This document shows positions 1 to 6,490 of a DNA stretch of 30,398 bases, piece by piece (positions within the stretch are counted from its first letter, which is position 1; every line of letters starts with the position of its first letter). A program made the position numbers and the translations under genes. The notes below the pieces were generated by a model. The model worked only from the letters and a program-made list of their open reading frames with translations, was not told the origin of the DNA and ran no database searches. This stretch comes from an uncultured Chitinophagaceae bacterium (GTDB taxonomy: Bacteria > Bacteroidota > Bacteroidia > Chitinophagales > Chitinophagaceae): positions 1-30,398 of the forward strand of contig CAMPGT010000014.1 in NCBI GenBank assembly GCA_946885665.1, read 5' to 3'.

Positions 1-131
1 GCCAAGGCAAAGAGCCCGGCGTATCCCCCGCTGGCGGGGGCGACGTAACAGGAATTTCCGGCACCGGCCAAGGCAAAGAGCCCGGCGTATCCCCCGCTGG
101 CGGGGGTGGCGCGGAGCGCCGGGGGTGGACC
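1..131 (+). repeat. In-frame repeat insertion: 66-bp tandem repeat plus a full 45-nt double-hairpin element
   Basis: Bases 1-40 recur exactly at 67-106, a 66-bp (22-codon) period. The second copy continues into a complete 45-nt element at 87-131. The element has a first hairpin CCCCCGCTGGCGGGGG and a second hairpin with GGCGC/GCGCC arms (here loop GGA), then a G-rich tail ending in GGACC. In the helicase frame the shared part reads VSPAGGG and the full element reads VSPAGGGGAERRGWT, without stops. The same element occurs in non-coding DNA at 2888-2932 and 13575-13619, so it is a dispersed repeat rather than native helicase sequence. Its left end lies outside the window. Confidence 0.9.
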
Positions 132-2042
132 CTAAGCATCTGGGGCATCAGCGCCACCATCGGCAACCTCGACGAGGCGCGCCGCGTGCTGCTCGCACCA
201 CTAAGCAACCAACCCTCCTTCCTCGTAAAAGCGAACATCCCAAAACCCATCGAAGTCATTTCTGTCTTTCCCGAAGAAATAGAAAAATATCCCTGGGCCG
301 GTCACATGGGACTGAAATTGGTGCACCATGTCATCAACATCATCAACAACAGCCGCACCACGCTCATCTTCATCAACACGCGCGGCATGAGCGAAACCTG
401 GTATCAAACGCTCCTAAGAGAATGCCCCGACCTGGCCGGGGCCATCGCACTGCATCACGGCTCGATCGATATGGAAATGCGCACGTGGGTAGAAGAATCA
501 CTGCACAGCGGACTCCTAAAAGCGGTGGTATGCACCGCGAGCCTCGACCTGGGCGTTGACTTCAGGCCCGTAGAAACCGTGATACAGGTAGGATCCCCGA
601 AAGGTGTGGCGCGCTTCCTGCAACGGGCGGGACGAAGCGGCCACCAACCCGGCCAGGTGAGCCGCATCTATTTTCTTCCCACACATTCCCTGGAACTCGT
701 GGAAGCGGCGGCGCTGAAAGCGGCGAAAGACATCAACTTCATCGAGAGCCGCGATCCACGCATGCTTTGCTTCGACGTGCTCATCCAATACCTGTGCACG
801 CTCGCCGTTTCTGATGGCTTCAGGCCCGAAGATATATTACCGGAGATACGCTCAACACATTGCTTCAGCGACATCACCGACGATGAATTCAATGAAATAT
901 TGTATTTCATCACCTCGGGAGGCTCGGCACTGCAACAGTATGATGAATTTAAAAAAGTCGAAATCATCGACGGCCTTTACAAGATCACCAGCCGAAGAAT
1001 CGCCATGCGCCACCGCATGCACATCGGTACGATCGTGAGCGATCCGATGCTGAAAGTAAAATTTTTCAGCGGAGGTTATGTGGGCATGATAGAAGAATGG
1101 TTCATTTCCCGCCTGCAAGCGGGTGATGTTTTTACCCTGGCAGGACGTGTGCTCGAATTCATGATGATCAAGGACATGACGGTGCTCGTGAAAAAATCGT
1201 CCGCTAAGAAGTCAATGGTACCGAGCTGGCAGGGAGGCAGAATGCCGTTGTCGGCAAACCTCGGTATTATGCTGCGAAAAAAATTCAGCGAGGCACACGC
1301 CGTTGTCGAAAACGATCTCGATACCGACATTGAAATAAAAGTGCTCAAGCCGCTGTTCACCCTTCAGCAAAAGTTGTCGCATGTTCCTAACGAAAATGAA
1401 TTGCTGATCGAACACATCGAAACAAAAGACGGCTATCATTTATTTGTCTATCCATTCGAAGGCAGGCTCGTTCATGAGGCGCTGGGTGGCCTGCTCTCCT
1501 ATCGCATCAGCCGCATCACTCCCATCACCTTTTCATTTGCCATGAATGACTATGGTTTCGAATTGCTGAGCGATCAACCCATACCTGTTGATGATACCAA
1601 CGTTGATGAACTTTTTTCTGCGGAAAATCTTATTGAAGATATTCAGCGAAGCGTGAACGCCGCAGAAATGGCAAAAAGAAAATTCAGGGACATTTCCGTC
1701 ATCGGCGGACTTATCTTCCAGGGATATCCGGGCGAATATAAAAAGGCCCGGCACCTGCAATCATCAGCGTCGCTGCTGTTCCAGGTTTTTAACGAATATG
1801 ACAAAGACAATCTGTTGCTGAGGCAAGCTTACAATGAAGTGCTGGAACAGCAGATGGAAGAAATGCGGCTCCGCGACACGCTGTCGCGCATTCATCAGTC
1901 GAAAATTGTCATCAAATTTCCTGAGCGGTTAACGCCTTTTTGTTTTCCATTGAAAGTGGACAGCATGCGCGAAAATCTTTCTTCCGAAAAACTCGAGGAT
2001 CGCGTTAAACGAATGCAGCAGCAATTGAACAGGCAGGCATAA
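1..2042 (+). CDS. Ligase-associated DNA-damage-response DEXH-box helicase (Lhr-like), 5'-truncated by the window edge
   Basis: The reading frame is open from base 3 to the stop at 2040-2042, so the gene begins before the window; a GTG at 186 is internal. Visible superfamily 2 helicase parts are motif III (SAT, about 150-158, in the context IWGISATIGNLDEAR), motif IV (TTLIFINTRG), motif V (ASLDLGVDF) and motif VI (QRAGRSGH, 621-644). A long C-terminal region typical of the Lhr-like, ligase-associated family follows. Walker A and DEXH lie upstream, outside the window. The family works as an ATP-dependent 3'-5' DNA translocase and is usually encoded with PdeM, a beta-CASP nuclease and an ATP-dependent ligase; PdeM is the next gene here, convergent with an 8-nt gap. 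The odd feature is bases 1-131, a repeat element read in frame as low-complexity Gly/Pro-rich peptide. It ends about three residues before the conserved motif III block. Whether the protein still works cannot be told from sequence. Confidence 0.9.
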   Translation, partial: QGKEPGVSPAGGGDVTGISGTGQGKEPGVSPAGGGGAERRGWTLSIWGISATIGNLDEARRVLLAPLSNQPSFLVKANIPKPIEVISVFPEEIEKYPWAGHMGLKLVHHVINIINNSRTTLIFINTRGMSETWYQTLLRECPDLAGAIALHHGSIDMEMRTWVEESLHSGLLKAVVCTASLDLGVDFRPVETVIQVGSPKGVARFLQRAGRSGHQPGQVSRIYFLPTHSLELVEAAALKAAKDINFIESRDPRMLCFDVLIQYLCTLAVSDGFRPEDILPEIRSTHCFSDITDDEFNEILYFITSGGSALQQYDEFKKVEIIDGLYKITSRRIAMRHRMHIGTIVSDPMLKVKFFSGGYVGMIEEWFISRLQAGDVFTLAGRVLEFMMIKDMTVLVKKSSAKKSMVPSWQGGRMPLSANLGIMLRKKFSEAHAVVENDLDTDIEIKVLKPLFTLQQKLSHVPNENELLIEHIETKDGYHLFVYPFEGRLVHEALGGLLSYRISRITPITFSFAMNDYGFELLSDQPIPVDDTNVDELFSAENLIEDIQRSVNAAEMAKRKFRDISVIGGLIFQGYPGEYKKARHLQSSASLLFQVFNEYDKDNLLLRQAYNEVLEQQMEEMRLRDTLSRIHQSKIVIKFPERLTPFCFPLKVDSMRENLSSEKLEDRVKRMQQQLNRQA

Positions 2043-2050
2043 ACACTTTA

Positions 2051-2707
2051 TCAAACCCGCACCAGCGAATTGTTGACTATCGCAAACACCACGTCGTCAT
2101 CTTTGAAATCGACGCTTACCGTACCGGTAAAACGGCTGAATGCGGGAAGCACACAATAGGATTCTGTAAAATAGAAACATGGAAACCTCAGCGTTTGCCT
2201 TCCTGCTCCATTGAGCGTAATGCCGGGGTGGATGTGCCCGGAAAAAACATAATGATCCGCTTCATCATCGGTGCCGCAGGCGCCGGGATCATGCTGAAAG
2301 CAAAAGCCGGAAACAGTTAGCGTGGGCTCGTATACTTCTATACCGGCGCGCCGGTACCAATTTTTGTTCAGCACATCATGGTTTCCCTTCACCAAATGAA
2401 TATTGAGGCCAGGAAAGTCATCCCGCCATCTTGAAAAAAGATCCAGTTCTTTATTTGCACTGCTGTGAAACATGTCGCCAACAACGATCAGCGTGTTGGG
2501 TTTGAAATATTGTATCTGCGCCACGAGGCGCTGAATGTCTTCCTTAAAAACAGATTGCGGCACGGCAATGCCCGCTTTTCTGAAGTGACCGGTTTTCCCG
2601 AAATGAAGATCAGATACGATCAGTGATTTTTCCGTTTCCCAAAAGATACTCCTCTCCGAACACAGGCACAGCGACTGGCCCTTCACCGTAAATTCATGGA
2701 ACGTCAT
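2051..2707 (-). CDS. pdeM: Ligase-associated DNA-damage-response endonuclease PdeM (metallophosphoesterase)
   Basis: This 218-aa protein carries the calcineurin-like metallophosphoesterase motifs in order: DLHFGK (D33, H35), VGDMFH (D78), KGNHD (N109, H110, D111), FQHD (H139) and SGHIHP (H158, H160). Length and motif spacing fit the PdeM family, which is encoded with the ligase-associated helicase and is thought to cut or trim DNA in a bacterial repair pathway. The family assignment is strengthened by the helicase next door. The usual co-directional arrangement is replaced here by a tail-to-tail one with only 8 nt between stops. The ATG at 2707 is the natural start; no Shine-Dalgarno sequence is obvious, as is common in Bacteroidota. 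Its upstream region (2708-2785) is a degenerate 7-nt repeat array, so its promoter must lie in or across repeats. Confidence 0.9.
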   Translation of the reverse strand: MTFHEFTVKGQSLCLCSERSIFWETEKSLIVSDLHFGKTGHFRKAGIAVPQSVFKEDIQRLVAQIQYFKPNTLIVVGDMFHSSANKELDLFSRWRDDFPGLNIHLVKGNHDVLNKNWYRRAGIEVYEPTLTVSGFCFQHDPGACGTDDEADHYVFSGHIHPGITLNGAGRQTLRFPCFYFTESYCVLPAFSRFTGTVSVDFKDDDVVFAIVNNSLVRV

Positions 2708-2720
2708 AGAGGCGCGAAGA

Positions 2721-2785
2721 TAGGCAATAGGCAGAGGGGAAAGGGAAGACGGGAGACGGAAGACGGGAGACGGGAGACGAGCGAG
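2721..2785. repeat. Degenerate 7-nt tandem repeat array
   Basis: The best part, 2744-2778, consists of five consecutive heptamers: GGAAGAC, GGGAGAC, GGAAGAC, GGGAGAC, GGGAGAC. A weaker 7-nt rhythm extends back to about 2721 and forward to 2785. It directly abuts the first truncated copy of the hairpin element at 2786. An equivalent array sits beside the element copy at 13575-13619. Confidence 0.8.
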
Positions 2786-2887
2786 GTATCCCCCGCTGGC
2801 GGGGTTTCACGCAAAGACGCAAGGAAATTGCAAAATGTATCCCCCGCTGGCGGGGTTTCACGCAAAGACGCAAGGAAACTGCAAAAT
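2786..2887 (+). repeat. Two 51-bp tandem units carrying the left arm of the hairpin element
   Basis: Units 2786-2836 and 2837-2887 are identical except for one base. Each starts with the first 19 nt of the hairpin element (first hairpin) and continues with a 32-nt segment containing CGCAAAGACGCAAGG. The period is 17 codons and one frame is stop-free through both units. The full 45-nt element follows directly at 2888. Confidence 0.9.
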
Positions 2888-2932
2888 GTATCCCCCGCTG
2901 GCGGGGGTGGCGCGAAGCGCCGGGGGTGGACC
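2888..2932 (+). repeat. Full 45-nt double-hairpin repeat element
   Basis: The copy contains the first hairpin (CCCCCGCTGGCGGGGG) and second hairpin (GGCGCGAAGCGCC), then a G-rich tail ending GGACC. It differs from the copy in the helicase gene (87-131) by one base, in the second loop. It lies 12 nt past the stop of the minus-strand DUF5916 gene, where its folded transcript could also affect 3' ends. Confidence 0.88.
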
Positions 2933-2944
2933 GACAGTCAACGA

Positions 2945-5440
2945 CTACCTCTTCCGTAGCTTCTGATAATCTAAGAAATAAATAAACCTTATGGTGAATT
3001 CATTCGCATGCGGAACCTCGAGAATGCGCCGCGCATTCTGCAGGTAAGAATGATAAAGGCTGCCGTTGATGTACCCCTCGTAGTCGGGACCAAGGGAATT
3101 TTTCCATGCAAAAATGATCCGGCTCCCCAGTTTAAAATCCCAGGTATAAAACACATCAGTATTGAACACGTTATAATTCACGTTCACATCCGAAGCAATA
3201 ATATTGAACCTTTCGTACCAGTTTCCATCATCCGTTACCTGGTACAGGTTTGTATTCAGGATGCGGTTCCAGAAATGCCGTACCCGGAACGTGAGATTCA
3301 TCCTGGGCGTGAAATTGTAGATGCCGCTGACCACACTGGTTACGTCAGTATACTGCCTTCTCGCAAGGATAGGCTCGCCGGTTCCCGATTCACGCATGAA
3401 AGAATATCCAAATTGTCCATGGTCGTGTTGCCTGTAGTATGCCGCCGTGAGCGTGAACCTGTCGCTGAACCGGTATCTCGCTTCGACCGAGGCTTTGTAA
3501 AAGGGATTGTCTGGCAACGGCCCTTCCGCGCCACCGAGGGTCCAGGTCACCAGCAGTCGTTTGCGGTTATCGGTGGTACCGTTGAGAAAAAGATAGTAAT
3601 AGGGCGCCCTTCTGAGTTTTTTTCTTGGTGTCAGTAGCTGGTCGGAGGGCGTTTGCAATTCAAAAAAATCATTGTACCACGTAGGAAAAGCACCGGCTTC
3701 CATCTCAAAGGTCCAGAAGTTTTTAAACGTCCATGCCGAGGTGGCGATCAGCTCCGTTCGCTGGTATTCAAATGGCTTGTACAAATACGACTGCGTAGCA
3801 ACCAAGGTGTATTGCTGATTGAGAAACGACTTGTTGGCCTGGAAAATATTGTAACTCAATTTTAGGCTGGTACTGAATTCATTTGGCGACAGCAAAAAAC
3901 CGAGGTCATTCGGATCGTACTGCGCAGTTTTGAGGTCGTTGCTGATGGAGTATTGAAATTTCCCACTCACTTTTCCGAACTCCAGGTAATTTTTAAACCC
4001 GTCATACCCGCCCGTCGAATCAAAGATTTTACTGTACCGCGGCTTGAGCAACAACCCGAACCGGTTTCTTTTGTCGTACAGCGCAAGATCGACACCCGTC
4101 ACGTTCGCATCGGGCGCCGCACCGTTCCTCAGCACATTCGTATTCGTTAAAGTGATGTACGACCGGTTCTTCAGGGCCTGGTCAAGAACAAAAACATTAT
4201 AGTTGGTCAACTCTTCCGTGGTGATCAACGAATCCTTGCCACTGAACCTGTTTCTCAGCTTTGCCTGTTCCGATTGGGCCACCGCATTAAACAACCCGAT
4301 GCCGAGATTGCCGTTGGTTCTTCCCGAAAATTTCATTGCATTATACAGCCGCGTAATGCCTGGATTTCGAAGAATGTCAAAATTGTCCAGCGAACCGGCC
4401 TGCGCCGAATCGATAATTCCCTGGTAGCCCCCGGGCTCGCGTCCCACGCGACGCGAGTAAAAGATGTCGGCTTTGTTGAACAGTTCCGTTCCTTCGGTAA
4501 AGAATGGCCGGTTCTCCCTGAACTGGATTTCGAAAGGTGAAATATTATTGATGACGTTGTCGGATATCACCTGCCCAAAATCGGGGATCAGCGTGGCATC
4601 GAGTGTAAAGCTTTCGCTGATGCCGTATTTAACGTCCATCCCTCCGCTTTTCAGCCACTCGTTCTTGATATTGGCATTGGGCGAAGGGGTTTCGCGGTAT
4701 CCGCCGCTCACATAGGGCGAAAAGCTGAGCCGCAGCGGAGGTAATAAGTTTTCGAGCCCATCCATCATCCCAAACTGGTTCACAAAGCCACTGACATTCG
4801 GATCCTCGGGATTCCAGAAAGATGTTTCGTTCGCGCGCCGGCTGAAGCGCATGAACTGGATGCCCCAGTCCCTGATCTTTTCTTTTGAAAAGCGAAGCGA
4901 GAACAGCGGTATCATTAATTCCACCGTCCATCCGTCGGGCCTCATGCTCACCTTGCTTTCCCACACTGCATCCCAGCTAAGCTCGCCGTAAACGCCTTCG
5001 GCGGGTATTACGTTCGGCGAGATTCGGGCGTCGCTTTGCACGTTTCGGGAGGTAACGAGGAATTGAAATGCATTTTGCCGGTCGTGATAGGGATCGATGA
5101 ATACCGCAAAGTGATCCACGTCGGCCTGCCGCTCCTGGTCGCGGGGAGTGAATTGCTTCCGGATCCGGGCAGGGTCGGCATAAAGGTAGGCACCTATGTA
5201 GATGGCCGTGTTATCGTACACAATTCTAACGGCGGTACTATCTGATGCCGGTAGTCCAAAATTAGGCTTGTTGGTAATAAAGTCTCTTGCAGGAGCAACC
5301 GTGAGCCAGGCTGCATCGTCAAGAACGCCATCGATGCGTGGTGGGTGCGTGACTTTTTCTGCATGTATCTTTTTCGCCTGTCCAAACGACACAAGGCAAA
5401 TACATAGGAAAATAGGTATGAGTACTGTCTCTCTCAGCAT
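2945..5440 (-). CDS. DUF5916 outer-membrane protein with N-terminal CBM9-like domain
   Basis: The ATG at 5440 is preferred over a TTG at 5458 because it puts a clean signal peptide at the N-terminus (MLRETVLIPIFLCICLVSFGQ). This gives 831 aa. Residues about 30-220 resemble the carbohydrate-binding family 9-like sandwich found in DUF5916 proteins (IDGVLDDAAW, AIYIGAYLYAD, FAVFIDPYHDRQNAFQF, SWDAVWESK). The rest is rich in alternating aromatic/polar strands and ends in an aromatic-rich strand, consistent with an outer-membrane beta-barrel. The family's biochemical role is not settled; membership is inferred from N-terminal motifs and size. The regulator gene lies 144 nt upstream on the same strand, so co-transcription is possible but not shown. 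Confidence 0.85.
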   Translation of the reverse strand: MLRETVLIPIFLCICLVSFGQAKKIHAEKVTHPPRIDGVLDDAAWLTVAPARDFITNKPNFGLPASDSTAVRIVYDNTAIYIGAYLYADPARIRKQFTPRDQERQADVDHFAVFIDPYHDRQNAFQFLVTSRNVQSDARISPNVIPAEGVYGELSWDAVWESKVSMRPDGWTVELMIPLFSLRFSKEKIRDWGIQFMRFSRRANETSFWNPEDPNVSGFVNQFGMMDGLENLLPPLRLSFSPYVSGGYRETPSPNANIKNEWLKSGGMDVKYGISESFTLDATLIPDFGQVISDNVINNISPFEIQFRENRPFFTEGTELFNKADIFYSRRVGREPGGYQGIIDSAQAGSLDNFDILRNPGITRLYNAMKFSGRTNGNLGIGLFNAVAQSEQAKLRNRFSGKDSLITTEELTNYNVFVLDQALKNRSYITLTNTNVLRNGAAPDANVTGVDLALYDKRNRFGLLLKPRYSKIFDSTGGYDGFKNYLEFGKVSGKFQYSISNDLKTAQYDPNDLGFLLSPNEFSTSLKLSYNIFQANKSFLNQQYTLVATQSYLYKPFEYQRTELIATSAWTFKNFWTFEMEAGAFPTWYNDFFELQTPSDQLLTPRKKLRRAPYYYLFLNGTTDNRKRLLVTWTLGGAEGPLPDNPFYKASVEARYRFSDRFTLTAAYYRQHDHGQFGYSFMRESGTGEPILARRQYTDVTSVVSGIYNFTPRMNLTFRVRHFWNRILNTNLYQVTDDGNWYERFNIIASDVNVNYNVFNTDVFYTWDFKLGSRIIFAWKNSLGPDYEGYINGSLYHSYLQNARRILEVPHANEFTIRFIYFLDYQKLRKR

Positions 5441-5584
5441 GTATTTTGGCGGTGTCAAAAATAGCCGAAAATCCCCTCACGTCTGGCATTAAACTTAATA
5501 CTTAAACCTTAAAAGTTAAAACTTTAGGAACAAAAATGCGATTAAAAGGTGTTCTCCAAACCTGCCGGTTACCACGAATGGCGC

Positions 5585-6334
5585 TTAGCTTATCCGATTC
5601 TTGAGGTTGGCCACCTGGTCCTGCAGGGTGCTCACCATATTGGCAAGCTGGTTCACGTCCCAGCGGGGCTGCACATTTACCTTGCTGATGACCATATTCG
5701 CTTTCCAGATTTCCATGATGTCGCTGGCATTCACGGAATAAGGCTGGTAAGACGTATTATCGCTCACGAGGGTGAGCTTTCCTTTCGATTTGGGATTTTT
5801 CAGCACCCTTTTATAAACGATCCCTTCGTTACGGGACACGATGATGTACGTTTGATTGCTTTTTACATCGTCGATGGTGGGTGTGTTTTCACCGATAATG
5901 ATGGAGCCGCTGGGCGTGGGCAGCATGGAATCGCCCACTATTTCGAAGGCCCTGTAGTTCCCGCCGGCCAGCATCGGGAGTGTAAACGTGTTTAACTCGT
6001 CTATATATTCCGGATCGGAGTGACCGGCCAGGTAGCCGGCTGCGGCCTTGACTGGAACGAAGCTTATTTCGTTGGTGCCCGCCAAAAGTTTCTGTGCGCG
6101 CCTTTTTGCGAGGTAGTTGCCCTTGTTGTCGCCCAGTTCGGTTAATAACAACTCGTCGAGAGAGAGTTTGAACATCTCCCCTACCATTTCGAGGACTTCT
6201 ATCCTGGGTTCTGCCCTTTCTTCTTCATAGGCTCCCAGCAATGAGCGTTTAATTTTCAACCTGGCCGCAAACTCTTCCTGGGTCCAGCCCCTGAGCTTGC
6301 GAAGATATTTCAGATTTTTACCGGCTTCAGACAT
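5585..6334 (-). CDS. HTH XRE / S24 (LexA-like) transcriptional regulator
   Basis: This 249-aa protein has an N-terminal helix-turn-helix of the XRE/C1 type (residues about 8-62, with GWTQEEFAARL) and a C-terminal S24 signal-peptidase-like domain. The catalytic pair is visible: Ser136 in GDSMLP and Lys175 in GIVYKRV. A likely self-cleavage bond is Ala99-Gly100 in KAAAGYL. The last 25 residues (WDVNQLANMVSTLQDQVANL) look like a short coiled coil. Such proteins act as repressors, and in LexA/CI relatives autocleavage follows RecA activation; whether this one cleaves is unknown. A 26-bp palindrome lies 9 nt upstream of the start and suggests autoregulation. The ATG at 6334 is the only good start. 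Confidence 0.92.
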   Translation of the reverse strand: MSEAGKNLKYLRKLRGWTQEEFAARLKIKRSLLGAYEEERAEPRIEVLEMVGEMFKLSLDELLLTELGDNKGNYLAKRRAQKLLAGTNEISFVPVKAAAGYLAGHSDPEYIDELNTFTLPMLAGGNYRAFEIVGDSMLPTPSGSIIIGENTPTIDDVKSNQTYIIVSRNEGIVYKRVLKNPKSKGKLTLVSDNTSYQPYSVNASDIMEIWKANMVISKVNVQPRWDVNQLANMVSTLQDQVANLKNRIS

Positions 6335-6342
6335 GGCCTAAT

Positions 6343-6368
6343 AAATTTAGTGCTAAAATACTAAATTT
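6343..6368. promoter_or_regulatory. Palindromic putative operator of the S24 regulator
   Basis: Perfect 9-bp arms AAATTTAGT and ACTAAATTT are separated by 8 nt. The site sits 9-34 nt upstream of the regulator start codon, where a bound repressor would block its own transcription. The size and spacing fit a dimeric XRE/CI-like binding site. It could also affect the divergent secA promoter about 80 nt away. Binding is inferred. Confidence 0.6.
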
Positions 6369-6419
6369 TTTAACAGGGCAAAAAATTGCTATAATGTTTT
6401 CCGCATTATTTTAGGCCTC

Positions 6420-6447
6420 CCGTTTGCCGTTTGCCGTCTGCCGATTT
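6420..6447 (+). repeat. 7-nt repeat array overlapping the secA promoter
   Basis: CCGTTTG occurs twice in succession, followed by CCGTCTG and the decayed unit CCGATTT. The unit differs from the GGGAGAC-type arrays elsewhere in the window but has the same 7-nt period. The TTTG within the second unit is placed as a possible -33 element for secA. Confidence 0.7.
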
Positions 6448-6458
6448 CCGTACCTTTG
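6430..6458 (+). promoter_or_regulatory. secA operon promoter (Bacteroidota type)
   Basis: TACCTTTG at 6451-6458 matches the Bacteroidota -7 consensus TAnnTTTG exactly. TTTG at 6430-6433, 17 nt upstream, can serve as the -33 element; the usual spacing is about 19-21, so the spacer is slightly short. The secA start is 32 nt downstream. Confidence 0.6.
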
Positions 6459-6490
6459 CGTCCCTACTAAAAATAACAGACTAAACATAT

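Noticed and set aside
186..2042. Helicase fragment starting at the GTG at 186 as a complete short gene
   Set aside because: Motif III and the preceding frame lie upstream of this GTG and remain open to the window edge, so it is an internal codon.
2786..2932. CRISPR array
   Set aside because: Only two full 51-bp units adjoin directly with no unique spacers, and no cas genes are present.
2696..2959. An 87-codon plus-strand open frame across the repeat region between pdeM and the DUF5916 gene
   Set aside because: It begins inside pdeM in antisense, ends inside the DUF5916 gene and is made almost wholly of repeats. The open frame follows from the codon-sized repeat periods; nothing supports expression.
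3008..3637. 209-codon open frame antisense to the DUF5916 gene
   Set aside because: It is a shadow of the barrel-coding region without protein-like features.
5441..5584. A promoter for the DUF5916 gene in the AT-rich spacer
   Set aside because: TTTTTG is followed 19 nt later by TAAGGTTT, but this has two mismatches to TAnnTTTG, too weak to list.
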